From Pseudeuparius sepicola (taxonomy: Eukaryota > Arthropoda > Insecta > Coleoptera > Anthribidae): a DNA stretch of 64,000 nt. Shown here in pieces: positions 41,743-53,564 of this stretch. Numbering within the stretch: the first letter of the stretch is position 1; the number at the start of each line of letters is the position of its first letter. Made by a program: the position numbers and the translations under genes. The notes below the pieces were generated by a model that was given only the letters and a program-made list of their open reading frames with translations, had not been told where the DNA came from and did no database searches. The DNA is taken from the NCBI GenBank assembly GCA_963920635.1, contig OY987306.1:12976001-13040000 (forward strand), written 5' to 3'.

Positions 41743-41748
41743 AATAAA
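41743..41748 (+). terminator. Candidate poly(A) signal of the kinase gene
   Basis: AATAAA about 365 bases after the stop codon. Choice of this site is inference, as the 3' end is not marked otherwise. Confidence 0.35.
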
Positions 41749-41929
41749 TAAGCATTGCCAGAGTTAGTACAATTGTGCTAAACTAGTACATTTTTGCTCT
41801 CTTCATACAAAAATACAATTTCACATTTTTTTGCCTATTAGATAAACTGATTATTTATCAATAAGCTATTTTGTTTTTGTTCCCATTTTTCTAGAATGCC
41901 TTTTGTTGCTTTTAATTCCTATACAATAA

Positions 41930-42460
41930 TTTTTTGTAATATTTTAAATAATCTAATTTTTCTCCTTAATTTTGCATTGAAATTTATTTGTATTATGATT
42001 TAGTAAGAAAGCAAAGTGTTTTAGGTTGTTTGCGGAAAAAATATCGAGTACCTACCAATTTGAAGATAAATAATTAAGAAAAAACGAATATCCTTATATC
42101 TTGGAGAATTGTGAAAAAAGTTATTAAAGTTTTTGGTCAGTCATAACATCTCTTTGGAAATTGGTATAGAGACAAAATAATGGACTATGTTCTTAATACC
42201 TAGTCCCCAGACATTTCCAAGGCAAACCCAATTTTTTGTAATTTTTTATTTTAAATATCAAATTTAAAACGCATGGGCTGTGATGTCACGACCCTTTTTA
42301 GGCGCAAGAGTGAACCCAAAACATGCGCCAATATAGCACGATATAAAATTTTCAAAATATCTAATAAAAAATTTTCCCCCTTGGGGCAATAAAAAAAATA
42401 TGTCTCTGGCAATGCTGGAAAAGTATTAGCGAATAGGATCCCAAGGAGTCGGTGTTGATA
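41930..42460. repeat. Dispersed repeat related to 13420-14000
   Basis: Shares 'aaatttatttgta', 'atgatttagtaag' and 'ataattaagaaaaaa' with intron 3 in the same order. It is followed near 42466 by a lone TACAGGGTGTTAATG motif without a detected partner. Confidence 0.5.
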
Positions 42461-42818
42461 TACAGGGTGTTAATGAAATATATGTAGTATAACTTTAACA
42501 GACAATTCTACGTATAAGTACTACAAAATATTAAGTGAAATACTCAAAACTTATTTCCGCAAAATTTCAACAGGGATCCTTATTTTAAGGCAGTGGCATG
42601 GCTAGGTGAAATGCCTCTTCACCAATATTTTGTTCATCTCTACTCTTATATTGAAAATTAGTTGTTTATAAAATACCATAAATACTTAGTGATTTTATGA
42701 TTATTTATACTTGCATCGATATTAGTCGGGTATTGAGTAAAAGAATATAAAAATATAATATTATTTTACTCAATGTCGAGGGACAGAAAATCGGGCATGT
42801 CCGATTAGAATAATTGAA

Positions 42819-44338
42819 TTCCATTCTGCAGGGTGCCAAATTCGAGCAAATAGGGTACTTGACAATATTTTTAATTGCTCTAAAATTGTACTCTGTTTAC
42901 AGTAGATGCACCAACATAACACGTAATAAATGAAACAACGGCTTTTAACACTTATTTATTTATGATAATTAAAGACGAAGTTGCACAATTTTGTTCAGGC
43001 TGAAATCTACAGTTTCGTCGTTCTATTGTCCAGAACGCCAAAAGTGGCAACTCTGTGCCTCTCAGGAGGAACGGAACTGTAACGTTGCCGGTGCCCGTTT
43101 GCAATATTTCGTGGAACAAGGACAAATTGCAGTTTTCTATTCAAATATCTCCAGCTTGCCTATGAATATCTGTTACTTAATGTATTGCAACTTTTGAGCT
43201 TTAACTAACGCAATTGCACACAAATTTTGTCACATAAAGACTTTTTTATTCCGCATATTGACTCCTCTATAGCAAAATGGTGTCTGTTTATGCTGCACAC
43301 GCTGGAAACTATATCCTTCATCTCTGCCATGTAACAGTTTAGTTAAAATATCTGTATACGGAACGTACTATAAATATTCAGGTATCAATAATGGGGGAAA
43401 TATTCGCCTATGTGGCAACGTTACCTGCCCACCTAGGCATCTAACCATATGCATATATCCACATGTCATCTAACACGTATGGTTTTTTGATCGGCAGATG
43501 ACATCCCATGATGCCAACTGTCATTCCGATTCCGTATATCGCTAAGTCAAAACATTAGTAGATATTAATATCTGTGCGATTTATTATAGTTTGTTATTAA
43601 TATTTACTATTATATATATTATTTGCGGACCTAGTTATCGTGTTGTTAGATGTGTAAGGTAAGATATCATGGACCCTAAAAGGAAAATCCGTAATTTGCC
43701 GAAATTGGGATGCTTTTTAAGTAGCACAAATTTTTTCTAATAATCCGATGTTGGCGTCTGCCGAAATTCATGGGATAAAACTGCAAAGGTTTGTACCTAC
43801 CTACGTTGTAGTAATAGTATAGTTGTATTATGAGTTATTAATAAAGAGAGAACCTCGGCCTAGGGACCATCTTGAAGGCGCGTTTATAAAGGCGCCATAG
43901 TGCTTAATACTGAGCCCGAATTCTGGCCCAACCTAGCCAAAAAATTTGCAGAAAAACGATTGAATAGGTATTTACGAAAAAAAAAAAACACTTCTTGACT
44001 AAATGTGGTTTCACGGGGCATCATAAGTCTGGGAGTTTGAGGTTAGAATTCTGAAATTTAAACTTTCCTTGCTTTCACTGCCGAATAAGGTTATGTCTTA
44101 GAACACTAGTGGTATTGCTATGTTGCCAAATTGTCTTTTTAAAACACTTGTGACGTCATAAGTGCTTTCCCGCCAAATTTCGAAGAAAGTCTAAAAACTT
44201 CATAAGTACGTAAATATATATTTTTTAAATAATCGTAGGGTCTTAGGCAAGTGTCCAGGAATTGTTTTATCAAGTTTGTAAAATTTCGTCAAGTACCCTA
44301 TTCCTATTTTGCTCAAATTTGGCACCCTGCAGAATGGA
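42819..44338. mobile_element. 1.5 kb element with about 45-base terminal inverted repeats
   Basis: 'ccattctgcagggtgccaaa' at 42821 is mirrored by 'tttggcaccctgcagaatgg' at 44319, and the match extends to 'aagtaccctatt' on the right arm. The interior (42900-44280) shows no transposase-like frame and no palindrome. It includes a candidate small frame at 42991-43197 without motifs. Confidence 0.7.
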
Positions 44339-44339
44339 A

Positions 44340-44610
44340 CCATTTTTTTTGTTCAAATTTGGTATGGGGGGTTTTGGTGTGTCCAGATTAACTCTGTGGT
44401 CTCAATTTCAAATAAAAAATGCCTAATATGGTTTTTCGAAAAATGAACCCTTTCAAAAAATCGTAGTAGCCCAGGAATTCGTGGCAATGTCAAACCGAAT
44501 CTTCGCAAAAGATGACCTTTCAGGGACAAGTCTAAAAAAATTGCCCCGTTCAATTCCCCTAGACTACTTAGATTTTCAGGGGTGTTAACATGAAAAACCA
44601 GACACACTGT
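44340..44610. repeat. Half element related to 16621-17854 and 46680-46900
   Basis: Contains 'gttttggtgtgtccagatta' and 'aatttcaaataaaaaatgcc', followed by a 'cacactgta' end at about 44604-44612. The same order occurs, diverged, at 17625-17690 and near 46690-46745. Confidence 0.55.
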
Positions 44611-44652
44611 ATAAATTATATATTATAATAGTTCTCAGCTAAGTCATACTTG

Positions 44653-45282
44653 TACAGGGTGGGCCAAATTGGGCACTTTTAAAGGGAAACTCTTATTTCT
44701 AACGGAGATAGACGAAAACTGATATCGGTGTCTGAGGCTCATTTTTTATAATAAACTTAATGGCGAAAACCGCAAATCGATATCTGTCACCGTTCTTGAG
44801 TTACAGGGCGTTTTTCAAAAATGTGCCTTTTCGAAAAGTGGCCGTAACTTTTTTTGGGTTGATAATTTTGTTTCTGTAAAAACATTCCTAAAGCACTTTT
44901 TTACGTAGAATCCAATGCTGCTACTACACTTTATTGCAGTCAATTGTTTAATAGTTACCAATGAAAAAAAAATTTTTTTAATGGAAAAAATATAATGGTT
45001 GACCCCCGTCTCTCCGGCACTGGTGGAAGTAGATGGGCTGAATTATTTTTAATTTATAGTATTATTTATTAGTATATACTGTCTAAACTGTATCAAATAT
45101 TTTTTCCTTAGCTGTGTTCCTTTAGGAAAAATAAAAGAAAATTTGAAAACAAAAATTAACTTTGACGTCCTGTATATCGATAACTGTTAGGATTTCGATA
45201 CATGTTTATAGGAAAAATCTCCCTTTTTGAAATTTTCTAGCAGTTTTTAAAGTATTGCTGATAAAGTTTGGACCACCCTGTA
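44653..45282. mobile_element. 630 bp element, ends TACAGGGTGG
   Basis: 'tacagggtgggccaaa' at the left is mirrored by 'tttggaccaccctgta' at the right. The arms pair only near the ends. A second copy of all but its first 60 or so bases lies in the tandem duplicate (47609-48178), so the duplication breakpoint falls inside this element. Confidence 0.8.
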
Positions 45283-47608
45283 TAATATACATATATGATA
45301 TGTCTGTCTATGTATTTGGTTATAGATGAACAAACAAACAAACAAATACCTGTTGTCAAAATTATTATTTAGTCACTTAACAACAGCTCGAGTTCCATGT
45401 AGTACAGTAAAAATAACACAAAATTAGGCCAAACCCAAACATAAAAAAAAGTCCTTTCTAGCGCGAAATAGTTCCATACCCTCCTAAGAGTTAGTACTAA
45501 AAAGTTACACCACCACCAGCGTCGGGTTTCGGGGGGAGGGGGTGAAAAGGGCAGGAAATTCTTATTTTTCACAGTTTTGCGTGAATATCTAGTAAACTAT
45601 GAGGTTTAGCGCAAACGTCATCCTATACGCAAATGATATACATTAAATTCCGAACAAGAATTGTTATATACAGAATTATGGTAAAGTGAACGGTTTCCAT
45701 GATATGGAGGGGTAAAGATTTCTTTGTTTTTATTTCACGTAGTTTTTGTTGAAAAAACTTAAAGTGATTACAGTATAACTTAGTAACTGAATAATGTATG
45801 TAGAATATATATAGATATATCTATGCATATATAGATACATATTACACCCATAGATTGTTATTTTTTGTCACAACATAACCTCATAAGTATATGACTGTAA
45901 ATATGTCCAATACAAGTTAGCTCACTTTTTGCCCTCATTCATTATAGCGTTCTGATTTCCATTCGTTAATATATTTTCTTGATTTTCACATGAGCTTCCT
46001 ATTCATGACTTTCTCATTTTTACAAGCTAAGGACAAATTATGGGGATGATTTGACATAAAAGAACGAATGGAAATCAGAACGCTATAATAAATTAGGGCA
46101 AAAAAGTGAGTACAAATTAACTAAGGCTACTAACTTGTATTGGACATATTTACAGTCATATACTTATATGAGGTTATGTTGTGACAAAAAATAACAATCT
46201 ATGGATGTAATATGTATCTATATATGCAAAGATATATCTATATATATTCTACATACATTATTCAGACTATAATTTAGACTATAATCATTTTAAGTTTTTT
46301 CAACGAAAACTACGTGAGTTAAAAACAAAGAAATCTTTACCCCTCCATATCATGGAAACCGTTCACTTTACCATAATTCTGTATATAACAATTATTCTTG
46401 TTCGGAATTTAATGTATATTATTTGCGTATAGGATGACGTTTGCGCTAAACCTCATAGTTTACTAGATATTCACGCAAAACTGTGAAAAATAAGAATTTC
46501 CTGCCCTTTTCACCCTCTCCCCCCGAAACCCGACGCTGGTGGTGGTGTAACTTTTTAGTACTAACTTTTAGGAGGGTATGGAATTATTTCGCACTAGAAA
46601 GAACTTTTTTTTATGTTTGGGTTTTGGCCCAATTTTACTGTACTAATGGATAGGGATATTTTTTGTTAAAATTTTGTATATGGGGGTTTTGGCATGTCCT
46701 GATTAACGTTATGGAGTCAGATTTTAAATAAAAAAATCACTAAGTAAATGGTTTTCGTAAAAATCAAGGCTATAAAAAAATCATAGCCTTCCCTGGATTT
46801 GCATTGTGACAAAAGTAATAACGTGAAAAGAAGCATTTTTTGAAGACCTTTCAAACAAAAAAATGTTTCTGAAAAGATCTCACAAAATAATTTTTTTATT
46901 GATTTTTATACACTTAAAAGTAGACGAGTTGTTTGCAAAAAATTACTGCCAACCAAATAGGTAAGTATCTATGCACTTTATATAAAAAAGAACCTTTAAG
47001 TAGACATTGAGGTGAACATACAACACACCAAATTCGGTATAAATATTATTTTTTATTTTGTTGACAAATCCAGGTTAAATAAGAACCTTATCTCACTCAC
47101 CAGTATGTAATTCATTTAGGAAATACAAGATAAGGCAAGGTTAGTTTATAGGAAGGTTAGGACACCACCAACAGCAACGTCGTACAATGGTGCTTCCTCC
47201 CCCAACTCATCTTCTTCTCACAGCTTGATGCCAGTGGCGTATCAGAAGGGGTAAAGCAGTTACCGAAAGTCGAAAACAAAAAAATATCAAGACATTTCAA
47301 GAGGGAAAATAGCTGATACAATAGAGGAAATTTTTTACACATAAACTAAATAAACATTCCTTTGACTGCAAGTGTCAAATTAATATGCCAAAAACGTCTG
47401 TGTGTGCCTATGGCTTGAATCGTTAAATGTTTAAGGAGTTACTAAATCATCAATTCACAACTTAAATTCACTTTTTCAACCCCTTGTCCCTCCAACCCCC
47501 CTCCCCTTCCCTTCCAAGTCCTCGAATATCCTAACCTTCCTCAACAGAATATGGAGAACTTTTTAATTTAAGTGATTTCTGAGTATTTCAACAATCAAAG
47601 GTGATATT
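44715..47608. repeat. Tandem duplication, copy 1 (2.9 kb)
   Basis: Starts at AAAACTGATATCGG and ends at GGTGATATT; the same text starts again at 47609. It contains most of the 630 bp element, a long palindrome with its loop deleted, and about 900 bases of further sequence. The two copies are nearly identical outside of indels. Confidence 0.9.
45406..46648. mobile_element. Long palindrome in tandem copy 1 (loop deleted)
   Basis: The arms are almost perfect: 'cctcctaagagttagtacta' near 45480 against 'tagtactaacttttaggagg' near 46556. Near the centre are 'agcgttctgatttccattcg' (45947) and 'cgaatggaaatcagaacgct' (46065). Compared with copy 2 the loop and part of one inner arm are missing. Mirror-image 60-70 residue frames in the arms are not genes. 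Confidence 0.88.
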
Positions 47609-48981
47609 AAAACTGATATCGGTATCTGAGGCTCATTTTTTATAATAAACTTAATGGCGAAAACCGCAAATCGATATCTGTCACCGTTCTTGAGTTACAG
47701 GGCGTTTTTCAAAAATGTGCCTTTTCGAAAAGTGGCCCTAACTTTTTTTGGGTTGATAATTTTGTTTCTGTAAAAACATTCCTAAAGCACTTTTTTACGT
47801 AGAATCCAATGCTGCTACTACATTTTATTGCAGTCAATTGTTTAATAGTTACCAATGAAAAAAAAAATTTTTTTAATGGAAAAAATATAATGGTTGACCC
47901 CCGTCTCTCCGGCACTGGTGGAAGTAGATGGGCTGAATTATTTTTAATTTATAGTATTATTTATTAGTATATACTGTCTAAACTGTATCAAATATTTTTT
48001 CCTTAGCTGTGTTCCTTTAGGAGAAATAAAAGAAAATTTGAAAACAAAAAAATTAACTTTGACGCCCTGTATATCGATAACTGTTAGGATTTCGATACAT
48101 GTTTATAGGAAAAATCTCCCTTTTTGAAATTTTCTAGCAATTTTTAAAGTATTGCTGATAAAGTTTGGACCACCCTGTATAATATACATATATGATATGT
48201 CTGTCTATGTATTTGGTTATAGATGAACAAGCAAACAAACAAATACCTGTTGTCAAAATTATTATTTAGTCACTTAACAACAGCTCGAGTTCCGTGTAGT
48301 ACAGTAAAACTAACACAAAATTAGGCCAAACCCAAACATAAAAAAGTCCTTTCTAGCGCGAAATAGTTCCATACCCTCCTAAGAGTTAGTACTAAAAAGT
48401 TACACCACCACCAGCGTCGGGTTTCGGGGGGAGGGGGTGAAAAGGGCAGGAAATTCTTATTTTTCACAGTTTTGCGTGAATATCTAGTAAACTATGAGGT
48501 TTAGCGCAAACGTCATCCTATAAGCAAATGATATACATTAAATTCCGAACAAGAATTGTTATATACAGAATTATGGTAAAGTGAACGGTTTCCATGATAT
48601 GGAGGGGTAAAGATTTCTTTGTTTTTATTTCACGTAGGTTTTGTTGAAAAAACTTAAAGTGATTACAGTATAATTTAGTAACTGAATAATGTATGTAGAA
48701 TATATATAGATATATCTATGCATATATAGATACATATTACACCCATAGATTGTTATTTTTTGTCACAACATAACCTCATAAGTAATGACTGTAAATATGT
48801 CCAATACAAGTTAGTAGCCTTAGTTAATTTGTACTCACTTTTTGCCCTCATTCATTATAGCGTTCTGATTTCCATTCGTTCTTTTATGTCAAATCATTCC
48901 CATATCTAATTTGTCCTTAGCTTGTAAAAATGAGAAAGTCATGAATAGGAAGCTCGTGAAAAACAGGAAAATATATATTAA

Positions 48982-49209
48982 ACAATCCTCATCGTATGCT
49001 TCTGCAGAGATGGATGCGTCCAAAACTGCGAATGTCGAAGAAGTGGTCTCAATTGTTCAAGTATGTGCAGCAATTGCTTAGTACTTGCATGTCTCAATAG
49101 AGATACTGTAATCATCGATGACGATTTAAATGATGATTCTCAAGTGGACGAAGAACACGAAGATTTGTTTCCTCTCACCAGCCCGAGTGAACTATTTGGT
49201 GCTGACTGA
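48982..49209 (+). pseudogene. Cysteine-rich protein C-terminus in the palindrome loop
   Basis: In the loop of the copy 2 palindrome the + strand reads CFCRDGCVQNCECRRSGLNC, then SSMCSNCLVLACLN and an acidic tail (VIIDDDLNDD, EEHEDLF) to a TGA at 49207-49209. The cysteine spacing C-x-C-x3-C-x3-C-x-C-x6-C-x3-C-x2-C-x4-C resembles CXC/tesmin-like zinc-binding motifs. An upstream TAA at about 48979 cuts it off, so only the end of a protein survives. Its position between long inverted arms suggests it belongs to the protein once encoded by this transposon family. Confidence 0.55.
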
Positions 49210-49483
49210 TAACGCAATTAATGATCCACCTAAAACTTATAACCTTTTGTATCATTTCGATTTCCTTCCCATTTTTTCAATATAGATTGTTTAATATATT
49301 TTCTTGATTTTCACATGAGCTTCCTATTCATGACTTTCTCATTTTTACAAGCTAAGGACAAATTATGGGGATGATTTGACATAAAAGAACGAATGGAAAT
49401 CAGAACGCTATAATAAATTAGGGCAAAAAAGTGAGTACAAATTAACTAAGGCTACTAACTTGTATTGGACATATTTACAGTCA

Positions 49484-49512
49484 TATTGTTATATTGTTAT
49501 ATTGTTATAATT
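49484..49512 (-). repeat. LINE 3' tail of 8-base repeats
   Basis: On the minus strand the element ends in three TAACAATA units. This is unlike a poly(A) tail and supports CR1-type target-primed integration. Confidence 0.75.
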
Positions 49513-49708
49513 TATTGATGCCATACATACATAGTAGTATTTTCACAAGTCAGATTCATAAAATAATGAGAATAAAATAAGATAAAAGCAGTAAATGACA
49601 CATACACACTAAAACCTAGTTAATTATATAAATATGATCCAACAAAAAAACTAGTGGAGATTACACATTAAAAGGAGACCAACATACAGATGCCTCACAC
49701 ATCACATT

Positions 49709-52422
49709 TTAGCCTGCCATGACTGACAACGACAAATCACTGAAGTCTGCAACAAGGAATTCGTCCATGCTAAAGAAAGCTTTAGACTTTAAGTAACTTT
49801 TCAGTTTAGATTTAAATAATTTTGTGGGTAGCTCTTTGACAACTTCGGGGAGCACATTATAGAATTTAATGGCATGATAATTATGACCACTTCTAGCTTT
49901 ATTGACCCTGTGGTATTGAATGCACAGGTGTTCACCTCCTCTAGTGTTATAATGATGAAAATGTGAGTTTGTTTTGAAGTCATCAATGTTGCTTTTTAGG
50001 TAGAGAAGGCATTCGAGTATGAACACACTAGGTAGAGTAAGAATACCAAAAGAGATAAACTTGTCTCTACAAGGTTCACGAAATGCAATACCCGCCATCA
50101 ATCTGATACATCTTCTTTGCACACCAAACGCTCTTGTGGCATGTGGGCAATGGCCCCACAGCAGTATGCCATACATTATGTGAGAATGAAAATGTCCATA
50201 GTAGGTGTCCATAAGTACTTTGGTTGAGACATTGTTTAGGAGATTACGAATCAGGTACATGTTTCTATTCAGCCTCTTAATAAGTTGATTAACTTGCTCT
50301 TCCCACGACAATCTGCTGTCCAGATACAATCCAAGAAAGCTAACAGGGCTGAAGTTAGTGATTGCAGGTTTCAAGGAAAAATCTAGAATTTGTGTTTTAC
50401 CAGCATTCATGCAGAGGCGATTTGAAAGAAACCACTGCTCAATACGAAAGCCAGAATCATCAACGTTTTGGTTGACAGTATTGGGAGCATCCGATATGTT
50501 TATGGAAGTTGTGTCATCTGCATACAAGACGAGATTGAGGTTATCTATAAATGTGATATCATTTATGTAAATTAAAAACAGTGTTGGGCCCAGGATAGAG
50601 CCCTGGGGAACTCCATATTTTAAACCTACCAATTCAGACTTACTACCATTGGCCGAGACATATTGCTTTCTACCCCCAAGATAGGATCCAATCAAGTGAG
50701 AACTGTCTCTGCTAAAGCTATACCTGGTCAGTTTTTCAATCAAGAGTTGATGGTCAATACAATCAAAGGCCTTAGTCAGGTCGTAAAAGCATACCCGTAC
50801 AAACTTATTGTCATCATATGATCGCTGAACCTGCTGTACCAAACTTAGAACAGCCCTCGAAGTCGACTTTCCTGTTCGGAAACCAAACTGGTTTGGAGCA
50901 AAGAGGTTGTTATTCTCAAAATACTTTACCAGTTGTGTGTTCAATAGATGCTCAAAGATTTTACCAAAAATGGGCACAATCGAGATTGGGCGATAATTGT
51001 TAACTTCGCAGACATTCCCCTTTTTGAAGATGGGCACAACCCTAGCAATCTTAAGACAGTCAGGGAAAACATTTCCAGCAATGCAATCAATCTGCACAGA
51101 GAGACAATTAAGTTTTTTAACGCTTTCACAATTTTAATGTTGAAATTATACACATCCCTGCTAGGGCTATTACTGAGCCCAGCCATAGCATTTCTTACAT
51201 CGTTAATACTAACAGAATCAAAAGAAAAGGTCAAGCCCGCACTTGAAACGGCTCCATCAATTCCATGGAGGTAGGTGAGTGGATCTCTGACATTATTAGG
51301 TAGAGTCTGTCTAACAGTATCAGCAATAGTAGCAAAGTGTGTATTAAAATCTTGGGCAGAAAGAGATGGCGACGATTGTTCCTTTGACCTAGGATTGTTA
51401 TTCCTGATAACATCCCACACTGCCTTATTTTTGTTTCTAGAATTGGATATATGCATGTCATTTGCGTTTTTCTTAGCTTTATGTACTTGAGACCTATAAA
51501 AACGCCTATATTTCCTCAATGCACCACTACTCACTATTTCAGAATTACGATGGTGAATAGTTGTTAAGAGCTTAAGACTCTCCCTGTTTTGTCGTATTTC
51601 ATCAGTGAACCAATGTATCTTAAATGAGTTGTCAGAATTAATATTGACAGTTTTGCTCTTTTCGGGAAATGCTATATCACAAGCGTTCTGTAGAATGCTT
51701 ATAAACTTATCAAACTGCGTAATAGGACTAACTGTTATATCATTCAAGAACTCCCAATCGTAGCCATCAAATAAATCATACAAAGCCATTAAACCCTGAT
51801 CGGTTATAGGCCGATAAATTATGTTTGTCTTCTCAACAGGCACAGACTCAGACTGGAGCTCGAAAGACAGAGGTTTGTGGTCAGAGATGGAAAAATCTAT
51901 TACTTCTGCTTTATAGTTATTGGTATCAATATTAGAGAAAATATTATCCAGACAGGAAGCTTTTCTAGTGGTGTCAAAGATAGTGCGTGACAAACCAAAT
52001 GAGTTAAAAATACCTTCTACTGCAATTGCCTCATACTCATTTGTACCAAAATGTACATTAAAGTCGCCAGCGAATATTATGTTTTGTCTGTAATTTAAGT
52101 TACTTAATACCTGGGCCAGCCCCTCGCAGAAAATATCAAAATTGCCATGAGGTGATGGTGACCTATAGACACTTATTATTTGTGACTTGTCGAAACATGC
52201 ACCTGAGATCTCAAAGTGTCTCTCAATTGAGAAAGTCTCAAGGTTAAGTGATTTACAAGAGTGTTTGGTGTTTGCAAAGACAGCACAGCCACCATGGATA
52301 TAGGTAGACCTACAAAAGGCGCTAATCAGAGAAAAACCACCCATGTTTATAGCCCTTAAGTGATCACAATCAGTCATCCAATGCTCAGAAATACATAGGA
52401 AATCATAATCCTTGTCAATCAT
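49709..52422 (-). pseudogene. LINE ORF2: endonuclease and reverse transcriptase, one frameshift
   Basis: The first part (from an ATG at 52422, frame open further upstream through LRVLALNSQCLN to just past the ORF1 stop) is an AP-like endonuclease: CISEHW, GGCAVFAN, ISVYRSPS, FAGDFNVHFG, SISDHKPL. A linker follows, and then the frame shifts by one base in a T-run at 51113-51118 (A-run on the coding strand). The second part has [53 protein letters not shown] and intact LYADDTT, ending at 49709. Apart from the frameshift all catalytic motifs are intact, so this is a young copy. Confidence 0.88.
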
Positions 52423-52547
52423 GTATGACTCAAGTATAGATGCTTTTCCGGGATTCAGGCACTGTGAGTTTAGCGCGAGAACTCTAAGATTGTTTTTCTG
52501 AGGTAAGTTGCCTACACCTTCACGGTTTTGTCTGGTTCTAGAGTCTA

Positions 52548-53564
52548 TTATAAAAAATCAGCATCTCTGTTCAGTTCTCTGTATCGGATGAAACTAAAAC
52601 GCTTCACACCCACACCACGTGGCCAGAAGTCGGATTGGTACATCGCGTCCTTCTGTTCGAAAGGTGCGGAGATGCAGAAAGATTTGAGGTTTTCAGAACT
52701 CTTCCCAGGTAGTTCCCTAACTGTAACCTCAGTATCCACAAATCCAGGTTTCTTCTTAATGTATCCTTGTATCATGTCAGAAGTGACATGATTCTTGACC
52801 CTGAAGATGTAAAGCCATACCATTTTCTCTTTACCCTCGAAACCATTTTCACTTGCAGCACTACTGGTACCGATTATCCTCATCGAGCTATTTCTATTGT
52901 AGGTATTTCTTTTATTTGCAGGATTTACTTGACTTGAGGTCTTCGTTTGACTAAGTAATTCATTTTTTCGTGCGTTGTGATGTTTTGTTGGTTGAGATGT
53001 AGTATCCATTGGGGGTTCATTAGTTAGATTGATTACTTTGTTCATAACTGCTGATTGTTTGATTGTTAATTCAGAGGTTTGGTTTTGTTTGGTCCACTGT
53101 GTAGCATCAGTTGTCGTCCGCGTGTTTATATTTTTATTTTGGTCCTTTGTTTTTTTGCTGGTAGATTCTCGAGTTTTTTCTTCTTTGTTTGTTTTTTCTG
53201 AGTAAAGTTTTTCTTCTAATAGACTGATTGTCTTTTTAAGTAAAACTTCTTTTTCCTTAAGTTCTTCAATAATTATGTCCTTGGATTTTATGAGTTCATC
53301 CCACAACTTTGTGTGCTCACTGTTATTAATAAACTCTGCCTTACCCATTTGGGAGGCCTTGTGTTCTTCTTGTTTACCCAGACAGCATCTTACCAGGTTA
53401 CTTTTACCAACAGCCCGTAAACCAGGTATTCTTAGTGCACATGATGTGTGATAGACACCTTTACATTCAACACATTCTGCTTGAGCATTTGTTACACTTT
53501 TGGCACAATATTTACAGATGTTTTTGGGACCACTTTCTACTTGCTGTTTGTCCCTGTCAGCCAT
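52548..53564 (-). CDS. LINE ORF1 protein (PHD-type finger, coiled coil, RRM-like end)
   Basis: 338 residues starting MADRDKQQVESGPKNICKYC. Residues about 17-65 hold a C-x2-C...C-x2-C...H-x2-C zinc finger of PHD type. Residues about 95-140 are a Lys/Glu-rich coiled coil (ELKEKEVLLKKTISLLEEKL). A Thr/Asn/Ser-rich linker follows. The last 95 residues (WLYIFRVKNHVTSDMIQGYI, FWPRGVGVKRFSFIR) resemble the nucleic-acid binding end of arthropod CR1-like ORF1 proteins. The stop TAATAG overlaps the open start of ORF2, suggesting coupled translation. It is intact, unlike ORF2. Confidence 0.88.
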   Translation of the reverse strand: MADRDKQQVESGPKNICKYCAKSVTNAQAECVECKGVYHTSCALRIPGLRAVGKSNLVRCCLGKQEEHKASQMGKAEFINNSEHTKLWDELIKSKDIIIEELKEKEVLLKKTISLLEEKLYSEKTNKEEKTRESTSKKTKDQNKNINTRTTTDATQWTKQNQTSELTIKQSAVMNKVINLTNEPPMDTTSQPTKHHNARKNELLSQTKTSSQVNPANKRNTYNRNSSMRIIGTSSAASENGFEGKEKMVWLYIFRVKNHVTSDMIQGYIKKKPGFVDTEVTVRELPGKSSENLKSFCISAPFEQKDAMYQSDFWPRGVGVKRFSFIRYRELNRDADFL

